NCBI GenBank assembly: GCA_000992445.2
Contig: LBUF02000001.1
Coordinates: 30,393 to 94,392, forward strand
Source: Parcubacteria group bacterium GW2011_GWA2_38_13b
Lineage (GTDB): Bacteria; Patescibacteriota; Minisyncoccia; GWA2-38-13b
DNA length: 64,000 bases
Direction of reading: 5' to 3'
The notes under the pieces were generated by a model. That model searched no databases and was not told where the DNA came from. It worked only from the letters and a program-made list of their open reading frames with translations. Below, piece by piece: positions 48,951 to 59,361 of the stretch. The position numbers and the translations under genes are program-made. Each line of letters starts with the position of its first letter. Position 1 is the first letter of the stretch.

Positions 48951-50315
48951 ATGAAAACATCTCACTGGTATATTTTTTTAATGACTTTATTGAATATTGG
49001 GATTATATATCTTGTATTTAATAAATCAGTAGAACCGAATCAAGCTATGGCTACGGCGGCCTTGATGAATCTAATTTTAGGAACCGCTTTTTTTTGGCAA
49101 ATACGCTTGGGTTTCGCTTGCGGAGCAGTAGCTCTTTTGCTTGGCGCGGGAATTATTGATTACCATAAATTACCGGAATATTTTAACTGTGAAATATTTA
49201 TATTCTTGGCGGCGATGATGACTATTATGGGGTTTTTGGAGCATAGAGGATTTTTTAAAATCCTTACGGTAAAATTGACAAATATGATAAAGAGTCCATC
49301 GCTAATCCTCCTTTACCTTATGATTTTTGCCGCTTTCTCGGCGGCGATAGTTGACGAGGTAACTTCAATTATCTTCATCAATGCCATTGCTTTTAAAATA
49401 ATAAGGCGGTATCGCCTAAATCCGGCATCAATCATAATGATGTTAGTGTTCACAACTAATATTGGAAGTATGGCTCTGCCGTTAGGAAACCCCGTATCAT
49501 TAATTATTGCCTTTAAGGCAAAATTAGATATCTATGATTTCTTCGTACACGCCTTGCCGATATTCGCGATCAATTTGGCCGTTGTCGTTCCGGTTTGCCG
49601 TTATTGGTTATTCCGAAACGATTTCAATGAATTAAAGAAATGGCCAAAAACTATGATTGAAACGGGCGATGATAAACTTTTCAGTAAAAAATTTTTAAGT
49701 TCCTGGATATTATTGGGAGGAACGCTTTTGGGCCTTGCCGTAAGCCCTTTGTTGGAAAAAATACTAGACCTTGATAAAAACATACTATTAATGGCCATAC
49801 CTCTCGCGGGGATGACAGCGGTTGTTTTTATGGAAGGGAAAAACGCGAAAAATATAGTGCAAAATAATGTTGATTGGTGGACGTTATTCTTTTTCGCGGC
49901 GCTGTTTATTGTCGTCGGGGCTATGAGTCAAGTAAATTTAATGGAGACATTAAGCAAAAAAATGCTTGTTGTTCCGTTAAGATATTTACCGTTTATAATT
50001 ACAGGATCTTCGGCCATATTAAGCGGATTTTTGGATAATATTATAGCCGTAAGCGTATTTGTGCCAATGATAAAAAACATGCAAACCGCGCTGGGAATTG
50101 CCGTGAATCATCTTTGGTGGAGCTTGCTTTTCGGTTCCACTCTCGGCGGTAATTTAACGATAATCGGCTCAACCGCCAATATTGTGGCGATAAGCCAAGC
50201 AGAAAAAGCCGGAATAATAGAAGATGGAATTCACTTTGGAGTGTGGTTGAAGAAAGGGGTTATTATAGTTATAATAACCTTAATAGTGAGTTCAACTGCT
50301 AACTATTTCATTTAG
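48951..50315 (+). CDS. ArsB/NhaD superfamily ion transporter
   Basis: About 11 TM; AAFSAAIVDEVTSIIFINAI, TTNIGSMALPLGNPVSLII, GFLDNIIAVSVFVPMI, GGNLTIIGSTANIVAI. Confidence 0.85.
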   Translation: MKTSHWYIFLMTLLNIGIIYLVFNKSVEPNQAMATAALMNLILGTAFFWQIRLGFACGAVALLLGAGIIDYHKLPEYFNCEIFIFLAAMMTIMGFLEHRGFFKILTVKLTNMIKSPSLILLYLMIFAAFSAAIVDEVTSIIFINAIAFKIIRRYRLNPASIIMMLVFTTNIGSMALPLGNPVSLIIAFKAKLDIYDFFVHALPIFAINLAVVVPVCRYWLFRNDFNELKKWPKTMIETGDDKLFSKKFLSSWILLGGTLLGLAVSPLLEKILDLDKNILLMAIPLAGMTAVVFMEGKNAKNIVQNNVDWWTLFFFAALFIVVGAMSQVNLMETLSKKMLVVPLRYLPFIITGSSAILSGFLDNIIAVSVFVPMIKNMQTALGIAVNHLWWSLLFGSTLGGNLTIIGSTANIVAISQAEKAGIIEDGIHFGVWLKKGVIIVIITLIVSSTANYFI

Positions 50316-50325
50316 TTACAAAACA

Positions 50326-50358
50326 AATCCCGTTGAAGCATAAGCTCAACGGGATTTT
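50326..50358 (+). terminator. Hairpin terminator
   Basis: AAATCCCGTTGAaGC-ataa-GCtCAACGGGATTT + T-run. Confidence 0.75.
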
Positions 50359-50372
50359 TAATTTATTCAATC

Positions 50373-50762
50373 TTAATTATGCGGCACTGACCATCTATGC
50401 GGAATACCGCTTGGCGTATGACAGATACCGCATTTATCCGTCATGTGGTTCAGACGGTCTTTATGGCATTTTATACATTTCTCTTTTGGCACTTCCGCGG
50501 GACGGCTCACGAATCTCGGGTCCAAAAATACGGTTTTGCCGATTCTTCTCATCTTGCCCATTATCGTATCCTTGTGGCAATCCACGCATTTGGCTTTTCC
50601 GTAATGCGCTGACTTTACAAACCCGACAACGGCCGGCTCCATTATATGGCAACCTCCGCACATTAACGGATTTTCCGAAACATAGTTCAATGCCTTGGGA
50701 ACAATAAACAGACCGGCGGCAAAACTAATTATTACCAAAAATGCAATAACTATTTTCCCCAT
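50373..50762 (-). CDS. Membrane-anchored tetraheme c-type cytochrome (NapC/NirT/NrfH-like)
   Basis: N-terminal TM and CGGCH, CVDCH, CIKCH, CGICH. Confidence 0.88.
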   Translation of the reverse strand: MGKIVIAFLVIISFAAGLFIVPKALNYVSENPLMCGGCHIMEPAVVGFVKSAHYGKAKCVDCHKDTIMGKMRRIGKTVFLDPRFVSRPAEVPKEKCIKCHKDRLNHMTDKCGICHTPSGIPHRWSVPHN

Positions 50763-50764
50763 AA

Positions 50765-51742
50765 TCAATCTCCCGGATGACAAATTATGCAACTCGGTAT
50801 TCCGCCTTCTTTGGCTCTTTTTGCAATTTCATAAGGATATTTTCCTAACCTGCCTTCGGATTTATGTTCAATGGCATGCATTGCTTCTTCGTCTCGGCGC
50901 ACATGGCATCGCGAACATACAAATTTATTTGGATCCTTAATGTCAGGATGCTGGACATCGTGCATTCCTTGCGGCATATGACAAGTAACACAAACCGGAG
51001 TATGAGCGTTTTCTTCAAAATTCTTCTGCCAGTTCTCTGAAGAACCGTTCCATTGCCATTTATTGCCTTCCGATTTATAAGTCAACCCGTGGCGCGTATT
51101 ATTCAAGTATTTTTCCATCTGCGGATGCCGATTACCGGAATGACATTTTCCGCAAGCTTCGGGTCTGCGCGCTTCTTCCAAAGAAAATTTATGCATCACA
51201 TGGCATGTGTTGCATTTAAATTCTATTTGATGGCAAGACGCGCAATCTTTTTTTATATTGATAAACTTTCCGTCTTTATCAAGGTTGATATGATTTTGAA
51301 GCCCGCTATTCCATGCTTTTCCATGTTTGCTTTTAATAAATTCATCATTTTGTTTTTTATGACACTTTGCGCAAACTCTCGGCGGGACAACATTAATAAC
51401 ATTTTTCATATCGCATTTTGAATCATCAATTCCCCTGATTTTCGCGACTTCCGCAATCTCTCCCCTGATTGTTTCGTCAATGTTAATATGACACTCATCA
51501 CAACCAACTCCCTTAAAAGCATGCTTGCTCTGACGCCAATTCTGAAAAACAAACGGGGTATATTTTTGCTCGTGGCAATCAAGACAAACTTTCATTCCCT
51601 CGGTTATCACTACTCTTTCTTCGGGATCAGCAAGACGATGAAACGTTTCTGATTGCCAACAAATATAAAAAACAGCGCCAAACATCGCCATCAAAAAGAC
51701 AGCGAGAATATAATATCTTTTTTCCATTTTCACCCCCTCCAT
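50765..51742 (-). CDS. Nine-heme c-type cytochrome, membrane anchored or exported
   Basis: CLDCH, CDECH, CAKCH, CASCH, CNTCH, CGKCH, CVTCH, CSRCH, CIICH; N-terminal TM. Confidence 0.92.
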   Translation of the reverse strand: MEGVKMEKRYYILAVFLMAMFGAVFYICWQSETFHRLADPEERVVITEGMKVCLDCHEQKYTPFVFQNWRQSKHAFKGVGCDECHINIDETIRGEIAEVAKIRGIDDSKCDMKNVINVVPPRVCAKCHKKQNDEFIKSKHGKAWNSGLQNHINLDKDGKFINIKKDCASCHQIEFKCNTCHVMHKFSLEEARRPEACGKCHSGNRHPQMEKYLNNTRHGLTYKSEGNKWQWNGSSENWQKNFEENAHTPVCVTCHMPQGMHDVQHPDIKDPNKFVCSRCHVRRDEEAMHAIEHKSEGRLGKYPYEIAKRAKEGGIPSCIICHPGD

Positions 51743-51795
51743 TTTTCTTTAAAAATTAAAGTTGAAAACGAAGAATTTTTAACTAGAAAAATGAG

Positions 51796-51909
51796 AGCCC
51801 CGTACCAATTCAACAACCTTACCTTACATAATCTACGAATAAAGCCGTTAGGCGATTCGCTCTCAAATTTTCATCTACAATTTACTTGCCCCGAAATTGG
51901 TATGGGGCT
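51796..51909. promoter_or_regulatory. Structured intergenic region between cytochrome b and nine-heme cytochrome genes
   Basis: AGCCCCGTACCAATT (51796-51810) / AATTGGTATGGGGCT (51895-51909), 14/15; overlapping GAGAGC/GCTCTC pair. Confidence 0.4.
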
Positions 51910-51921
51910 TTATCCTTTTCG

Positions 51922-52980
51922 TTAAACCAGCGCCTCTAAAACCGTAAATAGCATACAAACTACCATCAAAATTGTCCCGCATGTAAAAGCGATAATGCGA
52001 ACAACGTTGAGAGGAATAAACATTTCCATAATGGTCTGAATGAAAGGCCACAAAGTCATTACCGCGAAAATTCCCATTGTTGACAAAATACCGACTTGAA
52101 ACGGCACAAGTTTCAAAAAATGAAACATTGGAAAAAAATACCATTCCGGCTTAATGTGTTCAGGGGTTAAAAACGGATTTGCCGGTTCTCCTAATGTTGG
52201 CGGAAAAAAATAAACTATCGCGACAAAAGAGAAAACCAATACCCAAAGAATTTTATATTCATTAAAGATATGGTTCGGCACTAATGAATAATAACTTTTT
52301 TCTGTTCTACCAGTATAAGAAATACCATGTTCTCTTGCCAATAAAAGATGCGCCATTATCAATGGCGTTAAAACCAATAATGGTAAAATCATCACATGCA
52401 AAAGGAAAAATCTCGGCATTGTGTACAAATTTATCTCCGTACCGCCAAGCATCAATCGCTTTATGAACGGTCCAATAACAGGGGTCGCGGCGGCAATATT
52501 AGTTCCAACCTGCGTTGCCCAATAACTTAATTGGTCTCCGACTAACGCATAGCCAGTGAACCCTAAACCCAAAGTCGTGAAAAAAAGCAACATTCCGCAA
52601 ACCCAGATAAGTTCCCGCGGCCTACGATACGACTCGGTGAAAAACACGCGCAACATATGTAAAAATAAGCTTACAATCATAATGTTCGCGCCGAGCTGAT
52701 GGACTCCACGAATATAATTTAAAACCGGAAATTCATAAGTAATATTCCGGATTGAAATATATGTAGCCGATAATCCATTAGCCAATTCTCCGGAATAATT
52801 CATATAATAAGCGCCAAGAATAAGTCCGGTCACGAACTGGATAAAAAAACAAATCATCGGAATTCCGCCGAGCGCGAAAAAAAATTCACGTGCCAAAGCC
52901 GTCGGCACTTTTTCGTCAATCTTGTCTTTTAATTCTCCCGGGGTTATGCCGATTCGCTCTTTTAAAAAATTCCTAATCAT
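51922..52980 (-). CDS. Cytochrome b of a bc-type complex (full-length)
   Basis: Histidine-bearing helices GVHQLGANIMIVSLFLHMLRVFF and MPRFFLLHVMILPLLVLTPLIMAHLLL; PEWYFFP Qo motif. Confidence 0.94.
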   Translation of the reverse strand: MIRNFLKERIGITPGELKDKIDEKVPTALAREFFFALGGIPMICFFIQFVTGLILGAYYMNYSGELANGLSATYISIRNITYEFPVLNYIRGVHQLGANIMIVSLFLHMLRVFFTESYRRPRELIWVCGMLLFFTTLGLGFTGYALVGDQLSYWATQVGTNIAAATPVIGPFIKRLMLGGTEINLYTMPRFFLLHVMILPLLVLTPLIMAHLLLAREHGISYTGRTEKSYYSLVPNHIFNEYKILWVLVFSFVAIVYFFPPTLGEPANPFLTPEHIKPEWYFFPMFHFLKLVPFQVGILSTMGIFAVMTLWPFIQTIMEMFIPLNVVRIIAFTCGTILMVVCMLFTVLEALV

Positions 52981-53495
52981 AACCCCTCCCCTCTAAAATA
53001 TTGCTCAGGTTGCCATGTCGGTTCCCTAAAGCTTATATAAACCAATCCATCTTTTATTTCTACAGGGTATTGATCCAGTGACTTTTCCGGCGGTCCGCTT
53101 TCTACGCTCCCGTCAGCCGCGAAAACCGCGGTATGACACGGACAAAGAAATTTACCCCGCTCTTTTTCCCAAAAAACCTGACATCCCAAATGAGTGCAAA
53201 CCAAAGAAAATGCCTGAATATTTCCGCCATTATTAATTAAAATGGCTTTTCTATTATTCGCTTTATCTTCAAAAATAATTGAAGCCCCAACTTGATTTAT
53301 TTCCGTTATTGGCGCCGCGTAAACTTTACGGTAAACATACGGCTCCCCAAACCATCCCGAAGGCATTAACGATTTAAGTAATTGACTCGCTATCGCCCCG
53401 GTAGCTCCGGCGCTTATAATCAAACCAAAGCCAACCAAGATTCGTTGAAAAAATCCGCGCCTCGTAATGCCTTTTTCCTCTGATTTATTTTCCAA
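52977..53495 (-). CDS. Rieske [2Fe-2S] protein
   Basis: CTHLGCQVFWEKERGKFLCPCHTAVF; N-terminal twin-Arg-like TRRGFFQ then TM; overlaps cytochrome b start. Confidence 0.94.
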   Translation of the reverse strand: MENKSEEKGITRRGFFQRILVGFGLIISAGATGAIASQLLKSLMPSGWFGEPYVYRKVYAAPITEINQVGASIIFEDKANNRKAILINNGGNIQAFSLVCTHLGCQVFWEKERGKFLCPCHTAVFAADGSVESGPPEKSLDQYPVEIKDGLVYISFREPTWQPEQYFRGEGL

Positions 53496-53606
53496 ATTTC
53501 ACCCCTTTTTTGAAATTTTCAAGGAAACAAATTCAATATATTGTATTATATGACCGAAAAAATGTCAATTATTTTGCTTTAATTTTAACTGAAATTACGA
53601 CAAAAT

Positions 53607-53640
53607 TAAAAGCGGGCAAATTATCTTGCCCGCCTGCTAA
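53607..53640. terminator. Hairpin terminator
   Basis: GCGGGCAA-attatc-TTGCCCGC. Confidence 0.65.
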
Positions 53641-53665
53641 ATTTTAATATGCTTCCTCCACTGTA

Positions 53666-54340
53666 TTACTGCAAAGTCAACGACAACCACTTTCCACTAT
53701 GGCACTTTCCACATATAATGCCGCCATAACCAGGACCGGCATCATCTTCCCATGGGAATGTTAGAAATTCACCGTACGGACCCTTGTCCCCACGATGGAT
53801 ATAACCATGGCATGTCGCGCATGCCATAACATTTTTATTAACTCCGTCAAAATAGAAATCTGCCTGCATTTCTGCAAGTGTCGTCATCACATCTTGCAGA
53901 ACTACCGGTGTCCTTGTCGCCCTTTGACTAATTAAAGAAGCCGTAATCTCCATACCGATTGGATGGCCATAATGGCCATTGTGGTCCACGAATACATAAC
54001 TCATTGATGCATGCGTTTTCCAGTTTGATCCGCCGTGACATTTTAAACACACCCTACTACTCGGTGTATTATAAATTGACGGCGTTGATAAAAGCGTCCA
54101 TGAACTATAATTCTGCCAATCCGTTGTTACATCAAGTTCATCCGATCCGATGTACAACCATGGGGAACCAGGAAAAATTATTTTAGAGTCTTGATTCCCG
54201 CTGTGTTCAACATTATGACATTCCCCGCATACTGTAGGGTTGTGCGTTGCGGAGTAATTATGCCCCGCTATAACCGAAGAACTGACCATAAATCCGGCAA
54301 ATGCCAATATAAACATCGTCAACATTGCTTTTCTAAACAT
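53666..54340 (-). CDS. Exported tetraheme c-type cytochrome
   Basis: Signal peptide; CGECH, CLKCH, CATCH, CGKCH. Confidence 0.9.
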   Translation of the reverse strand: MFRKAMLTMFILAFAGFMVSSSVIAGHNYSATHNPTVCGECHNVEHSGNQDSKIIFPGSPWLYIGSDELDVTTDWQNYSSWTLLSTPSIYNTPSSRVCLKCHGGSNWKTHASMSYVFVDHNGHYGHPIGMEITASLISQRATRTPVVLQDVMTTLAEMQADFYFDGVNKNVMACATCHGYIHRGDKGPYGEFLTFPWEDDAGPGYGGIICGKCHSGKWLSLTLQ

Positions 54341-54457
54341 ACTCTTTTTGCCTCCTTCCTGCTCTGCAAATTTTCAAAAAACCAAATCACAATGTCCTTA
54401 ATGCCATCTTATCATTGGTCAAAAATTTGTCAAGTATTCGGTCACTTTTTATAGTCG

Positions 54458-55864
54458 CTATTTGCCACTTAACTGTCCGTAGGCAAAAACCATCACCTTG
54501 CCGTGATCAATAATTTTCCCTGCCACTTTTTCCGTTCCACCGCCCTGACAAATAATCCAAACCAGATATTCAACTTTAAAATCAGGTGAAACAAATTGCC
54601 CAAAATGTTCAATATTCGCTTCAATAGTATCAATGACAATCTTATACGGCCTAACCATATTGGGCATCTTCCCGCCGACCAAATCATTTTTTACGGATTC
54701 GCCGCCCCAAACGGAATGTGGCAAGCAAGCCAAATTTCCCAATGCCTTTTCTTTCCCCCATTTCATTTGGGAGAAAAATTTTATGTACGGCCGCGATTTA
54801 ATGTCAACCGCTCCCTTGGTTATTCCTTTCATTGTAATACCCGCGTCCAACGCGTATATATCCCCGTTGGGCGCGATAGCGATATCCACGACTTCCTCAA
54901 AACAAACAAGATCCGTCCCACGAATTCCGTATTGATCCAAAAATTTTCCGGCAGGATCAAACTTTAAAATACGGGCGCCGCGCTCTTCGGAAATATAAAT
55001 ATTCCCATTACTATCAACATCAACATCAGACGGCTGACACAATAAGACATCTTCACTTTTTTTCTTCTTTTCGTGATCCGCCTTAATCGCTTCGGCGGAA
55101 AACGGCACGGGGTTTTGGATGCCCTTTTTTGCCAGAATTTTTTCATCACCGGTTTCTATGAATTTTTTCCATATATTTTCCGGCATCCCGATAACGGATA
55201 AAACTTCCCCCGTTTCTTTATTCAAAACAAAAACGCTTTCCGGAGAGTCCTGATTCAGGTTCCGTTGAAGTCCGGTATCAACGACATACAATTTCTCACC
55301 GCTAACCTTTATTCTCATAGGGGTGAAAACGCAATCAATTTTTCTTTCCAAATTAAACTCCAAGTCAAAAACCATAATTTCTTGCCGCGCCGGATAGGAT
55401 AAATAAATCAACTTACCATCCGTATCCATTCCGTAAGCGCCATCAAAATTATCATCCTTAAACCCTTTTATTTCCCGCAGTTCCGGCTTCTTGCCGCCGA
55501 AATCATAAACCCAAACACTTTTACGTTCTTGATCCAAAATAAAAGTTTTGCCCTCAATTACGGCAATATCTATTGGCGTATCAATGCATGGATCCAGCTC
55601 CTGCTTTTCGCCCAATAGAACATCAAGCCATTTTCCTTTTACTGCAGCAAACTGAGAGCGCCCCAATAACTCATAAAGGAGTTGCCAATTCTGCTCTTTG
55701 TTTATCGGCGAATTCCTGCTCTTTTGTTTATGAGGATAAAATTGGTATTCCGTTTGCTTAACAACTTCCTCCTTTTTCTTGCCAAAACTATCGGAAGTGT
55801 TAACTGCCGACATTATAAAAAATGCCGACAAAAAAATCAAAATCATTCTTTTTATCACAATCAT
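54458..55864 (-). CDS. Exported NHL-repeat/beta-propeller-like protein
   Basis: Signal peptide; repeats such as PSDVDVDSNGNIYISEERGARILKFDPAGKFLDQYG and VDIAIAPNGDIYALDAG. Confidence 0.8.
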   Translation of the reverse strand: MIVIKRMILIFLSAFFIMSAVNTSDSFGKKKEEVVKQTEYQFYPHKQKSRNSPINKEQNWQLLYELLGRSQFAAVKGKWLDVLLGEKQELDPCIDTPIDIAVIEGKTFILDQERKSVWVYDFGGKKPELREIKGFKDDNFDGAYGMDTDGKLIYLSYPARQEIMVFDLEFNLERKIDCVFTPMRIKVSGEKLYVVDTGLQRNLNQDSPESVFVLNKETGEVLSVIGMPENIWKKFIETGDEKILAKKGIQNPVPFSAEAIKADHEKKKKSEDVLLCQPSDVDVDSNGNIYISEERGARILKFDPAGKFLDQYGIRGTDLVCFEEVVDIAIAPNGDIYALDAGITMKGITKGAVDIKSRPYIKFFSQMKWGKEKALGNLACLPHSVWGGESVKNDLVGGKMPNMVRPYKIVIDTIEANIEHFGQFVSPDFKVEYLVWIICQGGGTEKVAGKIIDHGKVMVFAYGQLSGK

Positions 55865-55894
55865 TACCGTTCTCCTTTCTAATTAAACGCGCTG

Positions 55895-58003
55895 TCAAAA
55901 TTTTCTGGAAATATAAAATTTTACCAATAGTCCGTCATTTTCCGTTGATCTGGCGCCCGTAACATATTCTTCAAATGCCTGACGGGCAAAAAGATCAACT
56001 GTCCATCTTCTGAGTTTATAGGACACGCCATTAAAAAGGGACAAAACTTTTCTATCAGTATCTCCTATGGCAGACGCGTCGTAAGACACTCCGGAAGCAA
56101 CCTTCATTTTACGCGTTTCATATAAAACATTAAAAGCGTTGCTTAAAAGAGTATAATCATTGCCTGATTCTTTGTTATATTTTATGGAAGTCCTGTTGTT
56201 AGACAACGATACTTTCAACCCTTCTATGAATGGCAACGGAACCGATAAGGAGGATTTAAAAGTCAACCTTTGAAAAGGATAAAGCTCTTGCGTATTTTCT
56301 TCCAGTTCAATACTTGATTCTCTCTCAATATTCCACCATTGCTCAAAAATGTTTCGCGATCTAATCCCAATAATATAACTCGCTCCAGGGTTCAAGAATA
56401 TATTTTCTTCAGTTAAACCAATCGGACCGTTCGCTTCCTGATTAAGGATAAAAAAACGAACATACGGTTCCATCAAACCGTCTAACAAACTAACTCCCAA
56501 AGAAACGGTATGGCTTGACTCAATAATATCGCCAAGCGGATTTTTATTTTTATAATCCACGAATACCGCCTCTCCATTCAATATACTTGTCCCAACAATT
56601 CTTTCTATGTAAGTTTTCGGTCCCGCCCGATAAACGCGATAATCTATCCCTTCTAAATAATGCACTACTCCAGAAAGATCAAAAACTTCAACGGATTCAA
56701 TTTGGACATTCTCATATTTTAAAGCTATCGGAGAATATCCTGAAAGAATGCGCGATTCGCCTTTTATAAAAGATTCGCCATCTCCCGATCTCGCGATATC
56801 ATTAAACTCAAAAGCATATCCGCTGGAAAATTTACCTCTCCACGGTATTACTTTCGTGTAATCGGTTTTTCCCCTGATGCCCGTAAGCAATGACTCATAG
56901 TTGGACAAAGAAAGTTTTGATAAAATTCCTTCCAACTCACTAGACAAGCTTGTCCCTAATTGATGAGAAAAACCGATTCTAATTTCCATCAAATTCTCTT
57001 CCGTCTGAAAAAAACCAGACTCATTTTGCTCCTTATCGTTGACGTTACTATAATCTCTGGTTATTCTCTCAACATCAAATTTCAAAAATGCGTCAAGCGT
57101 CTGAAGTTTGTCTTGTAAAATCCAATAATTTACATCCTGCCCAAACTTCATATTCAAATACTCATTAATGCCACTCTGCGAATTTAAGCTTACCCTGGTT
57201 TTTGTCCGCAAGTTATCATCCAAAAATTTCCCGAAAAGAGATCCGTGAGAATATGAATTTAAAGACTGCGCTTCATAACCTTCGCCGCCAAAAACAAATT
57301 CTCTCTCGTATTGAGTAATTCCGGAACTGAAATTAAGCTTAAATATATCCCATTCTTTCTTAGTGTCAGCTTCAAATGTTTTCCACCCTTCTTTGAAAAA
57401 AGAATTAAACTCATTGAACATATTTTCCGATTCCCTGCTGGAATATTTGAAATTGAAATTTATGGGCCACCCCATCACTTCCTCGCCCATCCGAAAACCG
57501 GCTCCAGCCCTAAACATATCCATAAGATATATTGAAGAAGGCGTATGCTCATATTCCTTGTACTGCTTTTCCGTAAAGAAAGAACCGGAATAGGGAGTGC
57601 CGCTTAAAAATTCCCCGCGGAATTTATAATCAGTCAAAAGTCCCTTACTCGGATAATCAGCTCCTCCTTGTTCAAAAACAACGCCAAAACCAAAATTAAG
57701 TTTCAAGAATCTCGGACGAAGAATAAACATATTGTCTTCAATCCTTAATTCTTCGGTAAAAAACCTATAACGGCTTTCTCCATCTTTGCCGTCATAAGAA
57801 CTCTGACGCGATTCTTCCATGAAACGAAAACCGAATTCACCAGTCGGCCGCTCAAAGAAAAGGAAATTATTGTAATCCCATATCGGATGCATTTCTTCCG
57901 CATAAACAATACTGCGGGAAAAACAAAACAAAACGATAAATCCAACTAAAAACAGCAGTTTCTTGATCATTTCATTCCCCTTTATATTATATTTTGTTTT
58001 CAA
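55895..58003 (-). CDS. Predicted outer-membrane beta-barrel (porin-like) protein
   Basis: Signal peptide MIKKLLFLVGFIVLFCFSRSIVYA; alternating amphipathic strands throughout; C-terminal LLVKFYISRKF (terminal aromatic signature). Confidence 0.75.
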   Translation of the reverse strand: MKTKYNIKGNEMIKKLLFLVGFIVLFCFSRSIVYAEEMHPIWDYNNFLFFERPTGEFGFRFMEESRQSSYDGKDGESRYRFFTEELRIEDNMFILRPRFLKLNFGFGVVFEQGGADYPSKGLLTDYKFRGEFLSGTPYSGSFFTEKQYKEYEHTPSSIYLMDMFRAGAGFRMGEEVMGWPINFNFKYSSRESENMFNEFNSFFKEGWKTFEADTKKEWDIFKLNFSSGITQYEREFVFGGEGYEAQSLNSYSHGSLFGKFLDDNLRTKTRVSLNSQSGINEYLNMKFGQDVNYWILQDKLQTLDAFLKFDVERITRDYSNVNDKEQNESGFFQTEENLMEIRIGFSHQLGTSLSSELEGILSKLSLSNYESLLTGIRGKTDYTKVIPWRGKFSSGYAFEFNDIARSGDGESFIKGESRILSGYSPIALKYENVQIESVEVFDLSGVVHYLEGIDYRVYRAGPKTYIERIVGTSILNGEAVFVDYKNKNPLGDIIESSHTVSLGVSLLDGLMEPYVRFFILNQEANGPIGLTEENIFLNPGASYIIGIRSRNIFEQWWNIERESSIELEENTQELYPFQRLTFKSSLSVPLPFIEGLKVSLSNNRTSIKYNKESGNDYTLLSNAFNVLYETRKMKVASGVSYDASAIGDTDRKVLSLFNGVSYKLRRWTVDLFARQAFEEYVTGARSTENDGLLVKFYISRKF

Positions 58004-58202
58004 AATAACTATCTGTAAGATTTACAGATTCTGAAATAAATTCGAAATAATATTTATTTAATTTGAACTTATTTCAAAATCCTTATTACGCTATTTTTCT
58101 AAACTTTCTTGCCCGCCGTATCCGCCAGCTGACGGAGGAGGTGGGTTTCAAAATCTATTTTTCGCGAGATAGAGTTGGACCCTACCTCGCGAATTTTTAT
58201 TT

Positions 58203-59189
58203 TTACTTTTTGCCGTGTATAACTGCCTTATGACAGGAAATACATAACGGCATTTTATACATCGATGTCAAAAAATCTTTTTTAGGATTATCCGGTTTAA
58301 TGGATTCGGGACCGTGACACTCGAGACAAACCTTCGTCACGCCGCCTTCAATCAAGATATTGCTTCCATCTCCGGAAAAATTATGACACTTCTTGCATTC
58401 CGGCTTTTCAAAAGGAGGATGCTTGCGCCATCTGGCATAATCTTTGGCAATTTCATTCTGACTTACTTGCGTATCTCCTTTTTCCAAATGCTTCATATGA
58501 ATGTCTTTTTTGTGGCACATCACGCATTTTGGCATCCCGTACATCATTTTTAAATCCATTTTCAGATTTTTCTTTTCCGGATCATATTTATGACACTGCG
58601 TACAAACTTCTTTTTCCGGCGCTTTCAAAAGATGGTCTTCGTCGCTGGAATGCGGATTATGGCAGGTAACGCACGCGCCAATCTCCGATCCCTTGCCCTG
58701 AATAAATTTGGAACGATTGCTAAATTCCGGATGGCACACTAAACAAATGCCAACCGCCCGTTCTCTCATTAAAGCTTTCTCTTTGGATTGATGAGGCGTA
58801 TGGCATATATCACATTTGCCTAAAAATACCGGCAAATTAACTCCCTTCTTTTGATAATCGTTTTTTTTGTGGCACTTAAAACAAAGCGTATCAATCCGAC
58901 CGGATGCCAACGCGGAAATCGCGCCGCCTTCTCCGTCATGACAAACAACGCATTCCCCATTTTCCCATGGCGAATGTTTGCTCTGCCATTTCGCCGCTTC
59001 CGTTTTTTTTACTTCCTCGACTATTTCACTCATACTTCTTTTGGAAACCGGATTTTTATCGACCGTCAATTCTACCTCGCTCGGCACACCATCAATAAAA
59101 AACCTTAAACATCCTTTCTTTTCAATCTGTCGGCAACCAAAAGAACCGAGCAGAATGAAAATAACGAACAACTGCAATATTCTGCTCAT
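58203..59189 (-). CDS. Decaheme c-type cytochrome, putative lipoprotein
   Basis: Signal with LLGSFGC lipobox-like end; CVVCH, CFKCH, CDICH, CLVCH, CVTCH, CTQCH, CVMCH, CKKCH, CLECH, CISCH. Confidence 0.92.
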   Translation of the reverse strand: MSRILQLFVIFILLGSFGCRQIEKKGCLRFFIDGVPSEVELTVDKNPVSKRSMSEIVEEVKKTEAAKWQSKHSPWENGECVVCHDGEGGAISALASGRIDTLCFKCHKKNDYQKKGVNLPVFLGKCDICHTPHQSKEKALMRERAVGICLVCHPEFSNRSKFIQGKGSEIGACVTCHNPHSSDEDHLLKAPEKEVCTQCHKYDPEKKNLKMDLKMMYGMPKCVMCHKKDIHMKHLEKGDTQVSQNEIAKDYARWRKHPPFEKPECKKCHNFSGDGSNILIEGGVTKVCLECHGPESIKPDNPKKDFLTSMYKMPLCISCHKAVIHGKK

Positions 59190-59361
59190 AACCCCCCCCT
59201 TTTTTTTTGAATACTTGAATAATCGAAAAAATAAATAATCAAAGAACTTTTAACATTACATATTATCTTATAATACAAGTTTTGTCAAGAAAATTTGACT
59301 AATTTTCCGTCATTTTTTTGATACATAAAAAGGCGTAATTTTCATTACGCCCGTTCATTCC

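Noticed and set aside
58105-58195. Hairpins CCGCCAGCTGACGGA and TTCGCGAG...CTCGCGAA as a possible riboswitch upstream of the barrel gene
   Set aside because: Looks like ordinary repeat/terminator sequence downstream of the decaheme gene; no known riboswitch core recognised
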